Shown: positions 7,710 through 13,942 of the stretch, in pieces
How the letters are laid out: the number at the start of each line of letters is the position of its first letter
Position numbering within the stretch: the stretch's first letter is position 1
Source: JAVBSX01 sp051660685
GTDB taxonomy: Bacteria > Planctomycetota > Planctomycetia > Pirellulales > Thermoguttaceae
Direction: 5' to 3'
Length of the DNA: 19,722 nucleotides
Assembly: GCA_051660685.1 (NCBI GenBank)
Contig: JBOFQB010000108.1
Coordinates: 1-19,722 of the forward strand
Translations under genes and position numbers: made by a program
Notes under the pieces: generated by a model
The model's database searches: none
Seen by the model: only the letters and a program-made list of their open reading frames with translations
What the model was told of the DNA's origin: nothing

Positions 7710-9770
7710 TTACAAACAGGCGTTTGATTCACAAGGTCGAACGGGTTTGCAAGGGTCGCAAGGTTGATACACCTGAACCGGGACCTGATATGTTACCATT
7801 TTGGGGACGCAACGTGTGATCGTGACGGGAACTCGTTTGGCAACCAGTTCACATCCCATAACCGTCTTTTCGTATTGAACCGGTTTCAAAACGGTGTAGT
7901 TGACGGTCTTGACACACTGTTGTGTAATCATTCGGCACACTTGGTATGTGCAGTTTTTGACCCGCTGTTCAGGAACCATTTTACAAACCTGATATGTACA
8001 CGTTTTGACCCGCTGTTCGGGAACCATTTTGCAAACGGTGTAGTTACAAACTTTGGTTTCAGGAACCATAGTGCAGACCTGATAAGTGCAGGTTTTAACC
8101 CGTTGTTCGGGGACCATTTTGCAGACCTGATAATTGCAGACCCGGGTTTCAGGAACCATTTTGCAGACCTGATATGTAACTGTCTTGCATCGTTGTTCAG
8201 GGACCATTTTGCAAACAGTGTACTTCTGGACCCGGGTTTCGGGAACCATTCGGCAAACTTGGTATGAAACCGTCTTGACCCGTTGTTCGGGGACCATTTT
8301 GCAAACAGTGTAATTCTGGACCCGGGTTTCGGGAACCATTTTGCAGACCGTGTAGTTGCAAACCTTGACCCGTTGTTCAGGAACCATTTTGCAAACGGTG
8401 TAATTCTGGACCCGGGTTTCGGGAACCATCTTGCAAACTTGATAAGTGCAGGTTTTAACCCGTTGTTCGGGGACCATTTTGCAAACGGTGTAGTTCTGGA
8501 CCCGGGTTTCAGGAACCATCTTGCAAACTTGATAAGAAACCGTTTTATAACAGGTTTCGGGGACATATTTTGTGCAGACGATTGTCTTGGTACAGACTTC
8601 GGGGACCCAAACTTTTCGGGCACAATGAATTGGCGGACATTGGACTTTGACGGGGACGAGACGTTGGGGTTTGCAAGCAGCGGGGGTGCAAGCGTCGGTA
8701 TGGTCGCAAGCAGCCGGTTCACAAGGATCACTTTCGGCTGCAACATACTTCGTCACAATCGGTCCCGGTCGTTCGTATTCTTCCGTACACCAACGTCCAC
8801 TTGTGTATTGTACCTCTTTCGTGTACTGAACCGGTTTGCAAACGGTGTAGGGAATCTGCTTGACACAGTTCTCATAAACCGGTTTCATCACCGTGTATTG
8901 TCGTTGACGCTGTTCATAAACCGGGACACAGACGGTGTAGGGAATCTGTTTGACACAAGTTTCATACGTCGGTTTCATCACGGTATATTGTCGTTGACGC
9001 TGTTCGTAAACGGCTTTCATCACCGTGTAAGGAATCTGCTTTTGTCGTTGTTCGTAAACCGCTTTCATCACGGTGTATTGACGTTGACGCTGTTCGTAAA
9101 CCGGGACGCAGACGGTATAAGGAATCTGTTTCTGACAGGTTTCGTAAACGGGTTTCATCACGGTGTACTGTCGTTCACGCTGTTCATAAACAGGGACACA
9201 GACAGTGTAGGGAATCTGTTTGACACAGTTCTCGTAAACAGGTTTCATCACGGTATACTGTTTCTGCCGGGTTTCCCAAACCGGTTTGCAAACCGTGTAG
9301 GGAATCTGTTTGACCCGGGTTTCGTAAACAGGTTTCATCACCGTGTACTGTTTCTGTCGCTGTTCGTAAACGGGTCTCATCACCGTGTAAGGAACTTGCT
9401 TGGAATAGGTTTCCCAAACCGGTTTCATCACCGTATAAGGAATCTGCTTGACGCGGGTCTCCCAAACAGGCTTACAGATTGTGTAAGGAACCTGTTTGGA
9501 GCAGGTGATCGGCTCATAACGTGTACAGAGAACGGTTCGCGGGACCTGAACTGTTTCATAAACCGTTTTATAGCAGGTGATCTGTTCCTGCTCGTAAACG
9601 ATTTTCTGACATGTCTTCATAACCGTGCAGTATTGATCGGTAAAATCACAAACAGCCGGACGACATGCCTGATAAAGGGATGCTCCACAATAACCTGCGA
9701 TTGCCGATTCGGTTGTTGATATGGCGCAAAGACCAACTGCAATGATGAACGCCCTGAAAAGCCTTTTCAT
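7710..9770 (-). CDS. Secreted YTV-repeat protein, Tyr/Cys-rich
   Basis: 686 residues. A signal peptide (1-25, cut after A-I-A) leads to a short Cys-rich head (26-94), then two repeat blocks. Block A (about 95-312) uses Y-T-V-M-K-P-V-Y-E units ending Q-R-Q-K or R-V-K-Q-I-P. Block B (about 411-618) uses Y-x-V-C-K-M-V-P-E units ending T-R-V-Q-N or Q-R-V-K-T. In both blocks units alternate at 14 and 16 residues, an exact 30-residue (90-bp) period. Between them (about 325-407) is a Cys-rich linker containing P-C-E-P-A-A-C, also found in the Cys-rich protein encoded at 6192-6671. The C-terminus ends in another Cys/Pro cluster. YTV repeats are a family known chiefly from planctomycetes, with no established function. 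Alternating polar and hydrophobic residues suggest beta structure. A wall or appendage protein, perhaps disulfide or tyrosine cross-linked, is inference. The start is fixed by a strong ribosome-binding site. Confidence 0.9.
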   Translation of the reverse strand: MKRLFRAFIIAVGLCAISTTESAIAGYCGASLYQACRPAVCDFTDQYCTVMKTCQKIVYEQEQITCYKTVYETVQVPRTVLCTRYEPITCSKQVPYTICKPVWETRVKQIPYTVMKPVWETYSKQVPYTVMRPVYEQRQKQYTVMKPVYETRVKQIPYTVCKPVWETRQKQYTVMKPVYENCVKQIPYTVCVPVYEQRERQYTVMKPVYETCQKQIPYTVCVPVYEQRQRQYTVMKAVYEQRQKQIPYTVMKAVYEQRQRQYTVMKPTYETCVKQIPYTVCVPVYEQRQRQYTVMKPVYENCVKQIPYTVCKPVQYTKEVQYTSGRWCTEEYERPGPIVTKYVAAESDPCEPAACDHTDACTPAACKPQRLVPVKVQCPPIHCARKVWVPEVCTKTIVCTKYVPETCYKTVSYQVCKMVPETRVQNYTVCKMVPEQRVKTCTYQVCKMVPETRVQNYTVCKMVPEQRVKVCNYTVCKMVPETRVQNYTVCKMVPEQRVKTVSYQVCRMVPETRVQKYTVCKMVPEQRCKTVTYQVCKMVPETRVCNYQVCKMVPEQRVKTCTYQVCTMVPETKVCNYTVCKMVPEQRVKTCTYQVCKMVPEQRVKNCTYQVCRMITQQCVKTVNYTVLKPVQYEKTVMGCELVAKRVPVTITRCVPKMVTYQVPVQVYQPCDPCKPVRPCESNACL
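7917..8540 (-). repeat. Tandem 90-bp repeats, block B of the YTV gene
   Basis: About seven in-frame 90-bp units (30 residues each) coding Y-Q-V-C-K-M-V-P-E and Y-T-V-C-K-M-V-P-E pairs. Many units differ by only a few bases, so slippage or assembly collapse could change the copy number. Confidence 0.85.
8835..9350 (-). repeat. Tandem 90-bp repeats, block A of the YTV gene
   Basis: Nearly six in-frame 90-bp units coding Y-T-V-M-K-P-V-Y-E and I-P-Y-T-V-C-V-P-V-Y-E pairs; the phrase Q-Y-T-V-M-K recurs at residues 141, 171, 201, 231, 261 and 291. Less regular units continue to about 9486. Confidence 0.85.
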
Positions 9771-9773
9771 CTA

Positions 9774-9783
9774 TTCCTCCTTT
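9774..9783 (-). promoter_or_regulatory. Strong ribosome-binding site of the YTV gene
   Basis: On the minus strand AAAGGAGGAA, with the AGGAGG core 5 bases before ATG 9770. It is the best Shine-Dalgarno match in the window and suggests high expression. Confidence 0.85.
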
Positions 9784-9805
9784 GGTGAACCTGATGAAGT
9801 TCAAA

Positions 9806-9833
9806 ATAGTATTTTCCCAAAGATAGGTTACAA
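9806..9833 (-). promoter_or_regulatory. Weak promoter candidate for the YTV gene
   Basis: On the minus strand TTGTAA (9828-9833) and TACTAT (9806-9811) are spaced 16 bp, each matching the consensus hexamer at 4 of 6 positions. The position is sensible, with a leader of about 30 nt, but the match is no better than moderate. Confidence 0.25.
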
Positions 9834-10243
9834 AAGCGCACAATGGAGAAAAAAAGCAAAATTGGTCATTATTCCGAATCGGGTCGGGACGGTCGCGCCG
9901 TTTCTTGGCAAGTGACTTGCGTTTGCACGACTCCGCCTATCTCGGGCCTGTTCCGATTCGAAAATCTCAAACCATCTTGTGTCTTCAGGGACATCTGACT
10001 GTCCCTCTTATAACGCTCAAAAGAGCTGGGTCCAATGTACGGATTGTATGAAAGTGTCCTGTTTTTCCGGTGTTCTCTCATCGAAAAACAGAAAACCCTC
10101 CTATCCTTAGGTGTGAGTATCGACAAGCTCAGTATTTCACTTTAGGAAAAGAGAAAGGGCATTTTAAGAAACATAGAAAAACCAGGCGGTTGTGAGGGTC
10201 CTGCACAAAAAAGGAAAAAGACGCAATTTGCCAAAATTGCATG
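9834..10243. other. Gene-free spacer upstream of the YTV gene
   Basis: About 400 bp with no convincing ORF, RNA gene or repeat shared with the rest of the window. A short inverted repeat, AGGGACA...TGTCCCT-like, lies near 9988-10003. Upstream control of the YTV gene could extend into this stretch. Confidence 0.4.
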
Positions 10244-10332
10244 GAGTAGGGGATAGGGTGTAGGGAATGGGGGATAGGGATTAGGGAAGACAATATGTAT
10301 CTCGTTTAGCCGCGATACAACGTATCGCGCGT
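10244..10332 (+). repeat. Composite: G-rich tract plus left half of the structured repeat (copy 4)
   Basis: G-rich tract of GGGATAGGG/GGGAATGGG units (10244-10289), a short AGACA...GTAT link, then the left arm GTTTAGCC with CGCGATAC-AAC-GTATCGCG (10304-10332). The right arm is missing, so this is a truncated copy. The order and linker match 599-700. It lies 65 bp past the stop of the 83-codon gene. Confidence 0.75.
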
Positions 10333-10379
10333 TGAGAAGGTAGAAAATGGGGAATAGGTGACCGCATATTGTCCTTCTT

Positions 10380-10400
10380 CACCCTATCCCCTATCCTCTA
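10380..10400 (-). repeat. G-rich tract overlapping the stop codon of the 83-codon gene
   Basis: On the minus strand GGGGGGAAG-TAG-AGGATAGGGG: the gene's stop codon (10398-10400) is the first TAG of the tract. It is inverted relative to the tract at 10244-10289. Confidence 0.65.
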
Positions 10401-10649
10401 CTTCCCCCCGTCCTCGATAAATCTCGCCAACATTGCCGGATTGTCCGACGCAACCAAATGGTCAATCCGGGATTGCGGAATCTTCAGGTTCTCAAGGGCG
10501 GTCACAATCCGTTTCCAGAGTTGTGCCCGCTTCTTTCCTTCTGCAAGATAAAGGTCAGCAACCATGTCGCTCAACTTGCTCCACATAATGTCGTCGCGAT
10601 TGTTATAATACCGCTTGATAATACCTTCTTGATAGGGTGTACGTTCCAT
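10398..10649 (-). CDS. Small conserved-looking hypothetical protein, 83 aa
   Basis: 83 residues from ATG 10649, highly charged and mostly helical in appearance, with no signal peptide, membrane segment or cysteine. Y-Y-N-N-R-D-D-I-M-W-S-K-L-S-D-M-V-A-D-L-Y-L-A-E-G-K-K-R-A-Q-L-W, broken here by hyphens, gives amphipathic spacing, followed by a basic helix and V-A-S-D-N-P-A near residue 68. It reads like a real cytoplasmic protein, not shadow translation: balanced amino-acid use, no bias from the repeats, and a reading frame bounded by repeats on both sides. I recall similar short planctomycete proteins of unknown function but cannot name a family. There is no Shine-Dalgarno sequence. Its stop codon is built into a G-rich repeat. 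Function unknown. Confidence 0.7.
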   Translation of the reverse strand: MERTPYQEGIIKRYYNNRDDIMWSKLSDMVADLYLAEGKKRAQLWKRIVTALENLKIPQSRIDHLVASDNPAMLARFIEDGGK

Positions 10650-10660
10650 GAAAGGGCAAA

Positions 10661-10698
10661 GTGGGGATTAAGGGGATTGGGAATGGGGGATTGGGTCC
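10661..10698 (+). repeat. G-rich interspersed tract
   Basis: GGGGATTAAGGGGATTGGG followed by GGATTGGG-type units just upstream of the 83-codon gene, which is therefore flanked on both sides by members of this family. Confidence 0.65.
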
Positions 10699-10737
10699 AA
10701 GAGAACGGCAAAGTCGTTTTTGGGGGGATGTGTTTCT

Positions 10738-10788
10738 CGCTGAGACGCAAAGGACGCGGCGATTTGGGTCTTCTCTGCGTACTCAGCG
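10738..10788. repeat. Inverted repeat CGCTGAGACGCA / TGCGTACTCAGCG
   Basis: Twelve paired bases with one bulge around a 26-bp loop, inside a stretch resembling the 'CTCTGCGTACTCAGCG' intergenic repeats common in repeat-rich environmental genomes. No second copy was found in the window. Confidence 0.5.
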
Positions 10789-10811
10789 AACACCGCGAGT
10801 GCACTTCTACT

Positions 10812-10997
10812 TCATTTTGCCTTATTCGGCATCCTGTTCGTCGCGCGAGGAGTTGTCTCTTCTAACCAATTCCGGTTGCTCGAAAATTCATGACATTCGA
10901 CGACATCCCGCTCCATCCAACGTTCAACATATTCCCGCCATAATTCGTCTCTTTGACAATGTACTCCTGTCTTCAACTGTTGTTGGGTCAAACTCAT
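10812..10997 (-). CDS. Doubtful 61-codon ORF
   Basis: M-S-L-T-Q-Q-Q-L-K start at ATG 10997, with AAGGA about 10 bases upstream. The middle (R-D-E-L-W-R-E-Y-V-E-R-W-M-E-R-D) looks like a helix of a real protein, but the last 20 residues are low in hydrophobics and run into a dispersed repeat. It may be a small gene, the surviving start of a broken gene, or chance. The frame also stays open upstream through repeat DNA. No family recognised. Confidence 0.3.
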   Translation of the reverse strand: MSLTQQQLKTGVHCQRDELWREYVERWMERDVVECHEFSSNRNWLEETTPRATNRMPNKAK

Positions 10998-11013
10998 TTT
11001 TACAATGTCCTTT

Positions 11014-11124
11014 TGTAGTCCCGTAGGGACGGCCTTATTGTAGCCCGGGGTGAAGGGGGCAACGCGACCGCAACCCCGGGTAATCGGTCCCCCCAACAAA
11101 ATAAGCTCCAGAGGAGCGACCTAA
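11014..11124 (+). repeat. Dispersed hairpin module (CCCGGGGT/ACCCCGGG), copy 2
   Basis: Same plan as 2475-2585: GTAGTCCC start, CCCGGGGT/ACCCCGGG stem, GAGGAGCGACCTAA end. Confidence 0.8.
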
Positions 11125-11159
11125 TTAACAAATACCTCATGTTGATGCGTGTCGTTTCT

Positions 11160-11259
11160 TTAGGTCGCAGCTACGCAGCTCATTTTTTGTATGACATTGA
11201 ACCCGGGGTTGCGCTGCGCTTCACCCCGGGCTACAAAAAGGTCGCTGCTATGCAGCTAA
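11160..11259 (-). repeat. Dispersed hairpin module, reverse orientation
   Basis: Reverse-complement relative of the module at 11014-11124, starting TTAGGTCGCAGC and containing the CCCGGGGT/ACCCCGGG stem with a different, GCGCAGCGC loop. The two facing modules make a large inverted pair separated by 35 bp. Confidence 0.75.
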
Positions 11260-11421
11260 TACATGTTCGGGTCCGCACCAATTGACTACGCCGTTGACAG
11301 TATAGCACATAAAAATTTCCCGGCTTGAAAAAAACTGGTCAGGTCCCTACAACCGTTAAGGTTCTTCGGTTTTTTCCCGAGGACTTTTGAGAATCACAGC
11401 GCAAGGTCCTCAATCCTAAGG

Positions 11422-11427
11422 TATACT
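11422..11427 (+). promoter_or_regulatory. Possible -10 element upstream of the BRCT-like membrane protein
   Basis: TATACT, 5 of 6 matches to the -10 consensus, without a recognisable -35 hexamer at the proper distance. If used, it gives a leader of about 120 nt carrying both hairpins at 11445 and 11485. Confidence 0.25.
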
Positions 11428-11444
11428 GGGGACATGTATTGTGG

Positions 11445-11467
11445 AAATCCGGGTCAGACGGATTTTT
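11445..11467 (+). terminator. Terminator-like hairpin 1 upstream of 11556
   Basis: AAATCCG (11445-11451), 7-base loop, CGGATTT (11459-11465) running into T's. The first of two such hairpins before the gene. It could end a transcript arriving from the left or act within the leader. Confidence 0.5.
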
Positions 11468-11484
11468 GATTGACTGACATTATG

Positions 11485-11523
11485 ACGGCAACTAAACGGG
11501 AGCGGGAGTTGTCCGTTTTTTTC
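11485..11523 (+). terminator. Terminator-like hairpin 2 upstream of 11556
   Basis: ACGGCAACT (11485-11493) pairs with AGTTGTCCGT (11507-11516) with one bulge, followed by a run of seven T's. It lies 33 bp before the start codon, so if it is part of the leader it would act as an attenuator. Confidence 0.55.
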
Positions 11524-11555
11524 CTTTTCCCTTTCCTTTCGGAGTTTGACCAATC

Positions 11556-13373
11556 ATGCAGAGAGATCAAGGTATTGTCATTACAATGGTCATCTTTATT
11601 CTGCTGACCCTAATACTAGGTGTTTTGACGTATATCGGTTTTAGTAATAGCAGCAAATATGCGCAGGATGCCGAGAATGCAACCAAAGCGGCTGCTGATA
11701 GTGCGTCAAAGTTGTCAAGCATGATGAAAGACGCCGATAAACTCAAGCAAATCGTCGGTTACCTCCCCGCTGTCAATGCGGGCGAAATCGAAAAAACTCA
11801 TGGAGATGACGCCAAAGTTTATGCAGCCAATATAGCGGGGGTGAATGAGGCAAAGGGATACCGCAACATGCTGTTGCAAATGGACGCAACACTGAAAGGT
11901 AAAACAAAAGAATTGGCGGATGCTGTTGCCGTTAATCTGGACCTGCAAGGACGATTAGATGCCGTGATTGCGCAAGCCGAAGCGGAAAAGCGGGAATTTT
12001 TGGCGAAGATGCAGCAAGCCGAAAAAGACTTGCAGAAGGAGCGTTCTAATTTCGACACGACTGTTTCCTCGATTCGGGAAGAGGGGATGAAGACGCTGAA
12101 TGAGCTTAACACGGTCAAAGCGTCGGCAGAAGCAGCGATTGTTCAAGCGAAAACGCAAACCGCCGAAATTGAAGCGGTCCAAAAGAAAACACAAACCGCC
12201 AATGATGTCTTGATTGGCGAACTCAAAGGTCTGCGCAGTCCCGCTTTTGACCGCGAAGATGGAAAAGTTCTTTCCGTCAACCAACAACGAGGGGTCGTGA
12301 TCGTCAATGTTGGCAATTCATCCGGTTTGCAACCCGGGCTCGTCTTTAGTGTCTTTGAACCACAAAACCTGAAATTACCAACCGCAAAATCCAAAGGGAG
12401 CATCGAAATTGTTCAGGTTCTCGGTTCAACATCGGCAGAAGCGCGGATTCTGGAGTCGGTGTTGGACGATCCGATCATGTATGGTGATTTGATTTATACC
12501 CCGGTTTGGAAACCGGGACATCCGCAACGATTCGCTCTTTGCGGAAAATTCACGCTCGGTTCCGCCCGCGATCAGGTTGGAGAACATGCCGCTTTTGAAC
12601 ATGGTCTGCAAACGATGAAAAACCTGATTGTCGCAAACGGCGGAGAAATCGATGCTTACATGGAAGAAGACGGCAACATTGTGGGCGACCTGACTGCTGC
12701 AACCTCATTTTTGATTCTTGGCGACGGAGAAGAGGTTCGGGTCAGTCGCAAATCAGGAGAGCAGGATTCGGGGGATCAAGGGAGAAACAACAGTGTTGAG
12801 ATCAAAGACGACCAAGCAGCGCGGATGAAGGGAATGGTTGATTTGCGTCGAGCAGCAGAAGCGAACGGGGTCCGAGTCATAACGATGCAGGAATTTTTAC
12901 GTCGAATGGGCTGGAAAGAAACGATGCCGGTTCAGGGATTTGGTGAAGCGGCAACACCCGAAGATTATGACAAACCGCAACCTTCGATAAAACCGTTTCC
13001 GGTTTCTCGCGGAACTGTTTCGCCGCTTTACAATGCCAAACGTCATGTCATCATCTGTCATGACTGTGAATCGCCGGTTGAAGTACCCGGTGATGTTCTG
13101 TTTCCGAAAGATCAACCGCCCGGCGATAAGGCAGAATCGCGTGTTGAGTGTAAGCAATGTGGGGCAATGGTCCGTGTATTACCGCAAGATGTTAAGCGGG
13201 ATGCAATGTTGAAATCCTCGCGGGGGACTGTTTCAGCGATTTATGACAACAAACAAGGGGTTAAGATGCCGAGTTCCCCGGGAATTGTTTCGCCGCTTTA
13301 CAGCAAAGAGCGGAATCCTGTCAAATCGGCTCCTGGAACCGTGAGCGGTTTCTATGGATCGGGGGGAAAGTAG
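11556..13373 (+). CDS. Membrane-anchored coiled-coil protein with BRCT-like domain and zinc-ribbon-like site
   Basis: 605 residues. One transmembrane helix (about 7-28, no cleavage site), long Ala/Lys/Glu/Gln-rich coiled coil (33-225), and a beta-rich domain (226-318) resembling small barrels with the pattern G-V-V-I-V-N-V-G-N-S-S-G-L-Q-P-G. Then comes a BRCT-like domain (323-452): F-A-L-C-G-K-F near 326-332, N-G-G-E-I at 361-365, T-S-F-L-I-L-G-D at 383-390, G-V-R-V-I-T-M-Q-E-F-L near 438-448, the order of landmarks seen in DNA-ligase BRCT domains. The tail holds C501/C504 and C532/C535, a likely zinc ribbon, and four copies of a G-[TI]-V-S-x-x-Y motif (486, 557, 576, 594 onward). Topology with the bulk in cytoplasm or periplasm cannot be settled. 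BRCT domains usually bind phosphopeptides or DNA ends; a membrane-tethered one is unusual. Start ATG 11556, GGAG 11 bases upstream (weak). Function unknown. Confidence 0.8.
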   Translation: MQRDQGIVITMVIFILLTLILGVLTYIGFSNSSKYAQDAENATKAAADSASKLSSMMKDADKLKQIVGYLPAVNAGEIEKTHGDDAKVYAANIAGVNEAKGYRNMLLQMDATLKGKTKELADAVAVNLDLQGRLDAVIAQAEAEKREFLAKMQQAEKDLQKERSNFDTTVSSIREEGMKTLNELNTVKASAEAAIVQAKTQTAEIEAVQKKTQTANDVLIGELKGLRSPAFDREDGKVLSVNQQRGVVIVNVGNSSGLQPGLVFSVFEPQNLKLPTAKSKGSIEIVQVLGSTSAEARILESVLDDPIMYGDLIYTPVWKPGHPQRFALCGKFTLGSARDQVGEHAAFEHGLQTMKNLIVANGGEIDAYMEEDGNIVGDLTAATSFLILGDGEEVRVSRKSGEQDSGDQGRNNSVEIKDDQAARMKGMVDLRRAAEANGVRVITMQEFLRRMGWKETMPVQGFGEAATPEDYDKPQPSIKPFPVSRGTVSPLYNAKRHVIICHDCESPVEVPGDVLFPKDQPPGDKAESRVECKQCGAMVRVLPQDVKRDAMLKSSRGTVSAIYDNKQGVKMPSSPGIVSPLYSKERNPVKSAPGTVSGFYGSGGK

Positions 13374-13408
13374 GTGATAGAGGTTAGGGATTGGGGGATA
13401 GGGGCAGG
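13371..13408 (+). repeat. G-rich tract starting at the stop codon of the BRCT-like gene
   Basis: TAG (13371-13373) is the stop codon and also the first unit of TAGGTGATAGAGGTTAGGG followed by GGATTGGGGG-type units. Same family as 599-640. Confidence 0.65.
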
Positions 13409-13474
13409 GCTAACGCATCAAAATATGGATTCACGTTAATTTGGTCAAAATACACGTTTCAGGCAAACACAACA

Positions 13475-13616
13475 GCCGGAAGGGAGCGCAGCGTACTGAC
13501 GGTTTGTGACATTTTTTTGTCAACAAACCTCCTATTTGTCTCAGCTGTCCAAAATACGACCGTCAATTGTTCCAAAATACTACCGTCAATACGGTGCTGC
13601 GCACCTCCTTTCCGGC
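13475..13616. repeat. Imperfect inverted repeat with internal 20-bp boxes
   Basis: Ends GCCGGAAGGGAG...CTGACGGT and ACCGTCA...CTCCTTTCCGGC are imperfect reverse complements. Inside are a hairpin (GGTTTGTGAC / GTCAACAAACC, 13501-13529) and two direct boxes, TCCAAAATACGACCGTCAAT (13548-13567) and a 19/20 match at 13571-13590. A run of T's follows at 13617. It could be a remnant of a small non-autonomous mobile element or the 3' end structure of the preceding gene. No ORF is seen across 13409-13942. Confidence 0.5.
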
Positions 13617-13666
13617 TTTTTTTTTGCCTCTTTTGCCAATATGTCTTCCTAAATTAACAGACACTT

Positions 13667-13749
13667 GCGGTTAAAACCGCTGTCTATTTTGTTCCGCACC
13701 TTTGGTGCTGAGAATAGGACTCCAATTCTCATTTCCCGTGAACGGTTAC
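13667..13749 (+). repeat. 83-bp perfect direct repeat, left copy
   Basis: Identical to 16549-16631. Contains three adjacent hairpins: GCGGTTAAAACCGC, GCACC-TTT-GGTGC, and TGAGAAT...ATTCTCA. Together the copies bracket the GH32 gene. Confidence 0.9.
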
Positions 13750-13874
13750 CAAAAATGAAAATGGCTTCTTTTCGCAAAACTTGTTAGCAGTCGCGCAAAT
13801 GCGACCACTTCATACAACAGTCTCTCAGTCTCTTGACTTTCTGCATCTGTATCCCCTTTTTATGTTCAACGGGG

Positions 13875-13880
13875 TATAAT
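13875..13880 (+). promoter_or_regulatory. Possible -10 element of the GH32 gene
   Basis: Perfect TATAAT 63 bp before the start codon. No -35 hexamer at 16-18 bp; TTGACT at 13833-13838 is 36 bp away. An activator-dependent promoter would fit a sugar-utilisation gene, but that is inference. Confidence 0.35.
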
Positions 13881-13942
13881 GAGCTGACACGGTTTTCATC
13901 CGGTTGATTAAAATACGGTTTACTTCTATAAAGCAAAGGTGA

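Noticed and set aside
7928..8746. Leftward frame rich in F-A-K-W-F-P in another frame of the YTV gene
   Set aside because: Same cause as above; codon phase and start signals favour the YTV frame.
7917..9350. CRISPR array in the regularly spaced 90-bp units
   Set aside because: Units are in-frame coding repeats with no unique spacers.
8283..9719. 478-codon rightward frame opposite the YTV gene, with repeats of F-H-H-R-V type
   Set aside because: It is a shadow of the 90-bp repeats: long only because the repeat lacks stops in that frame, and without signal peptide or ribosome-binding site.
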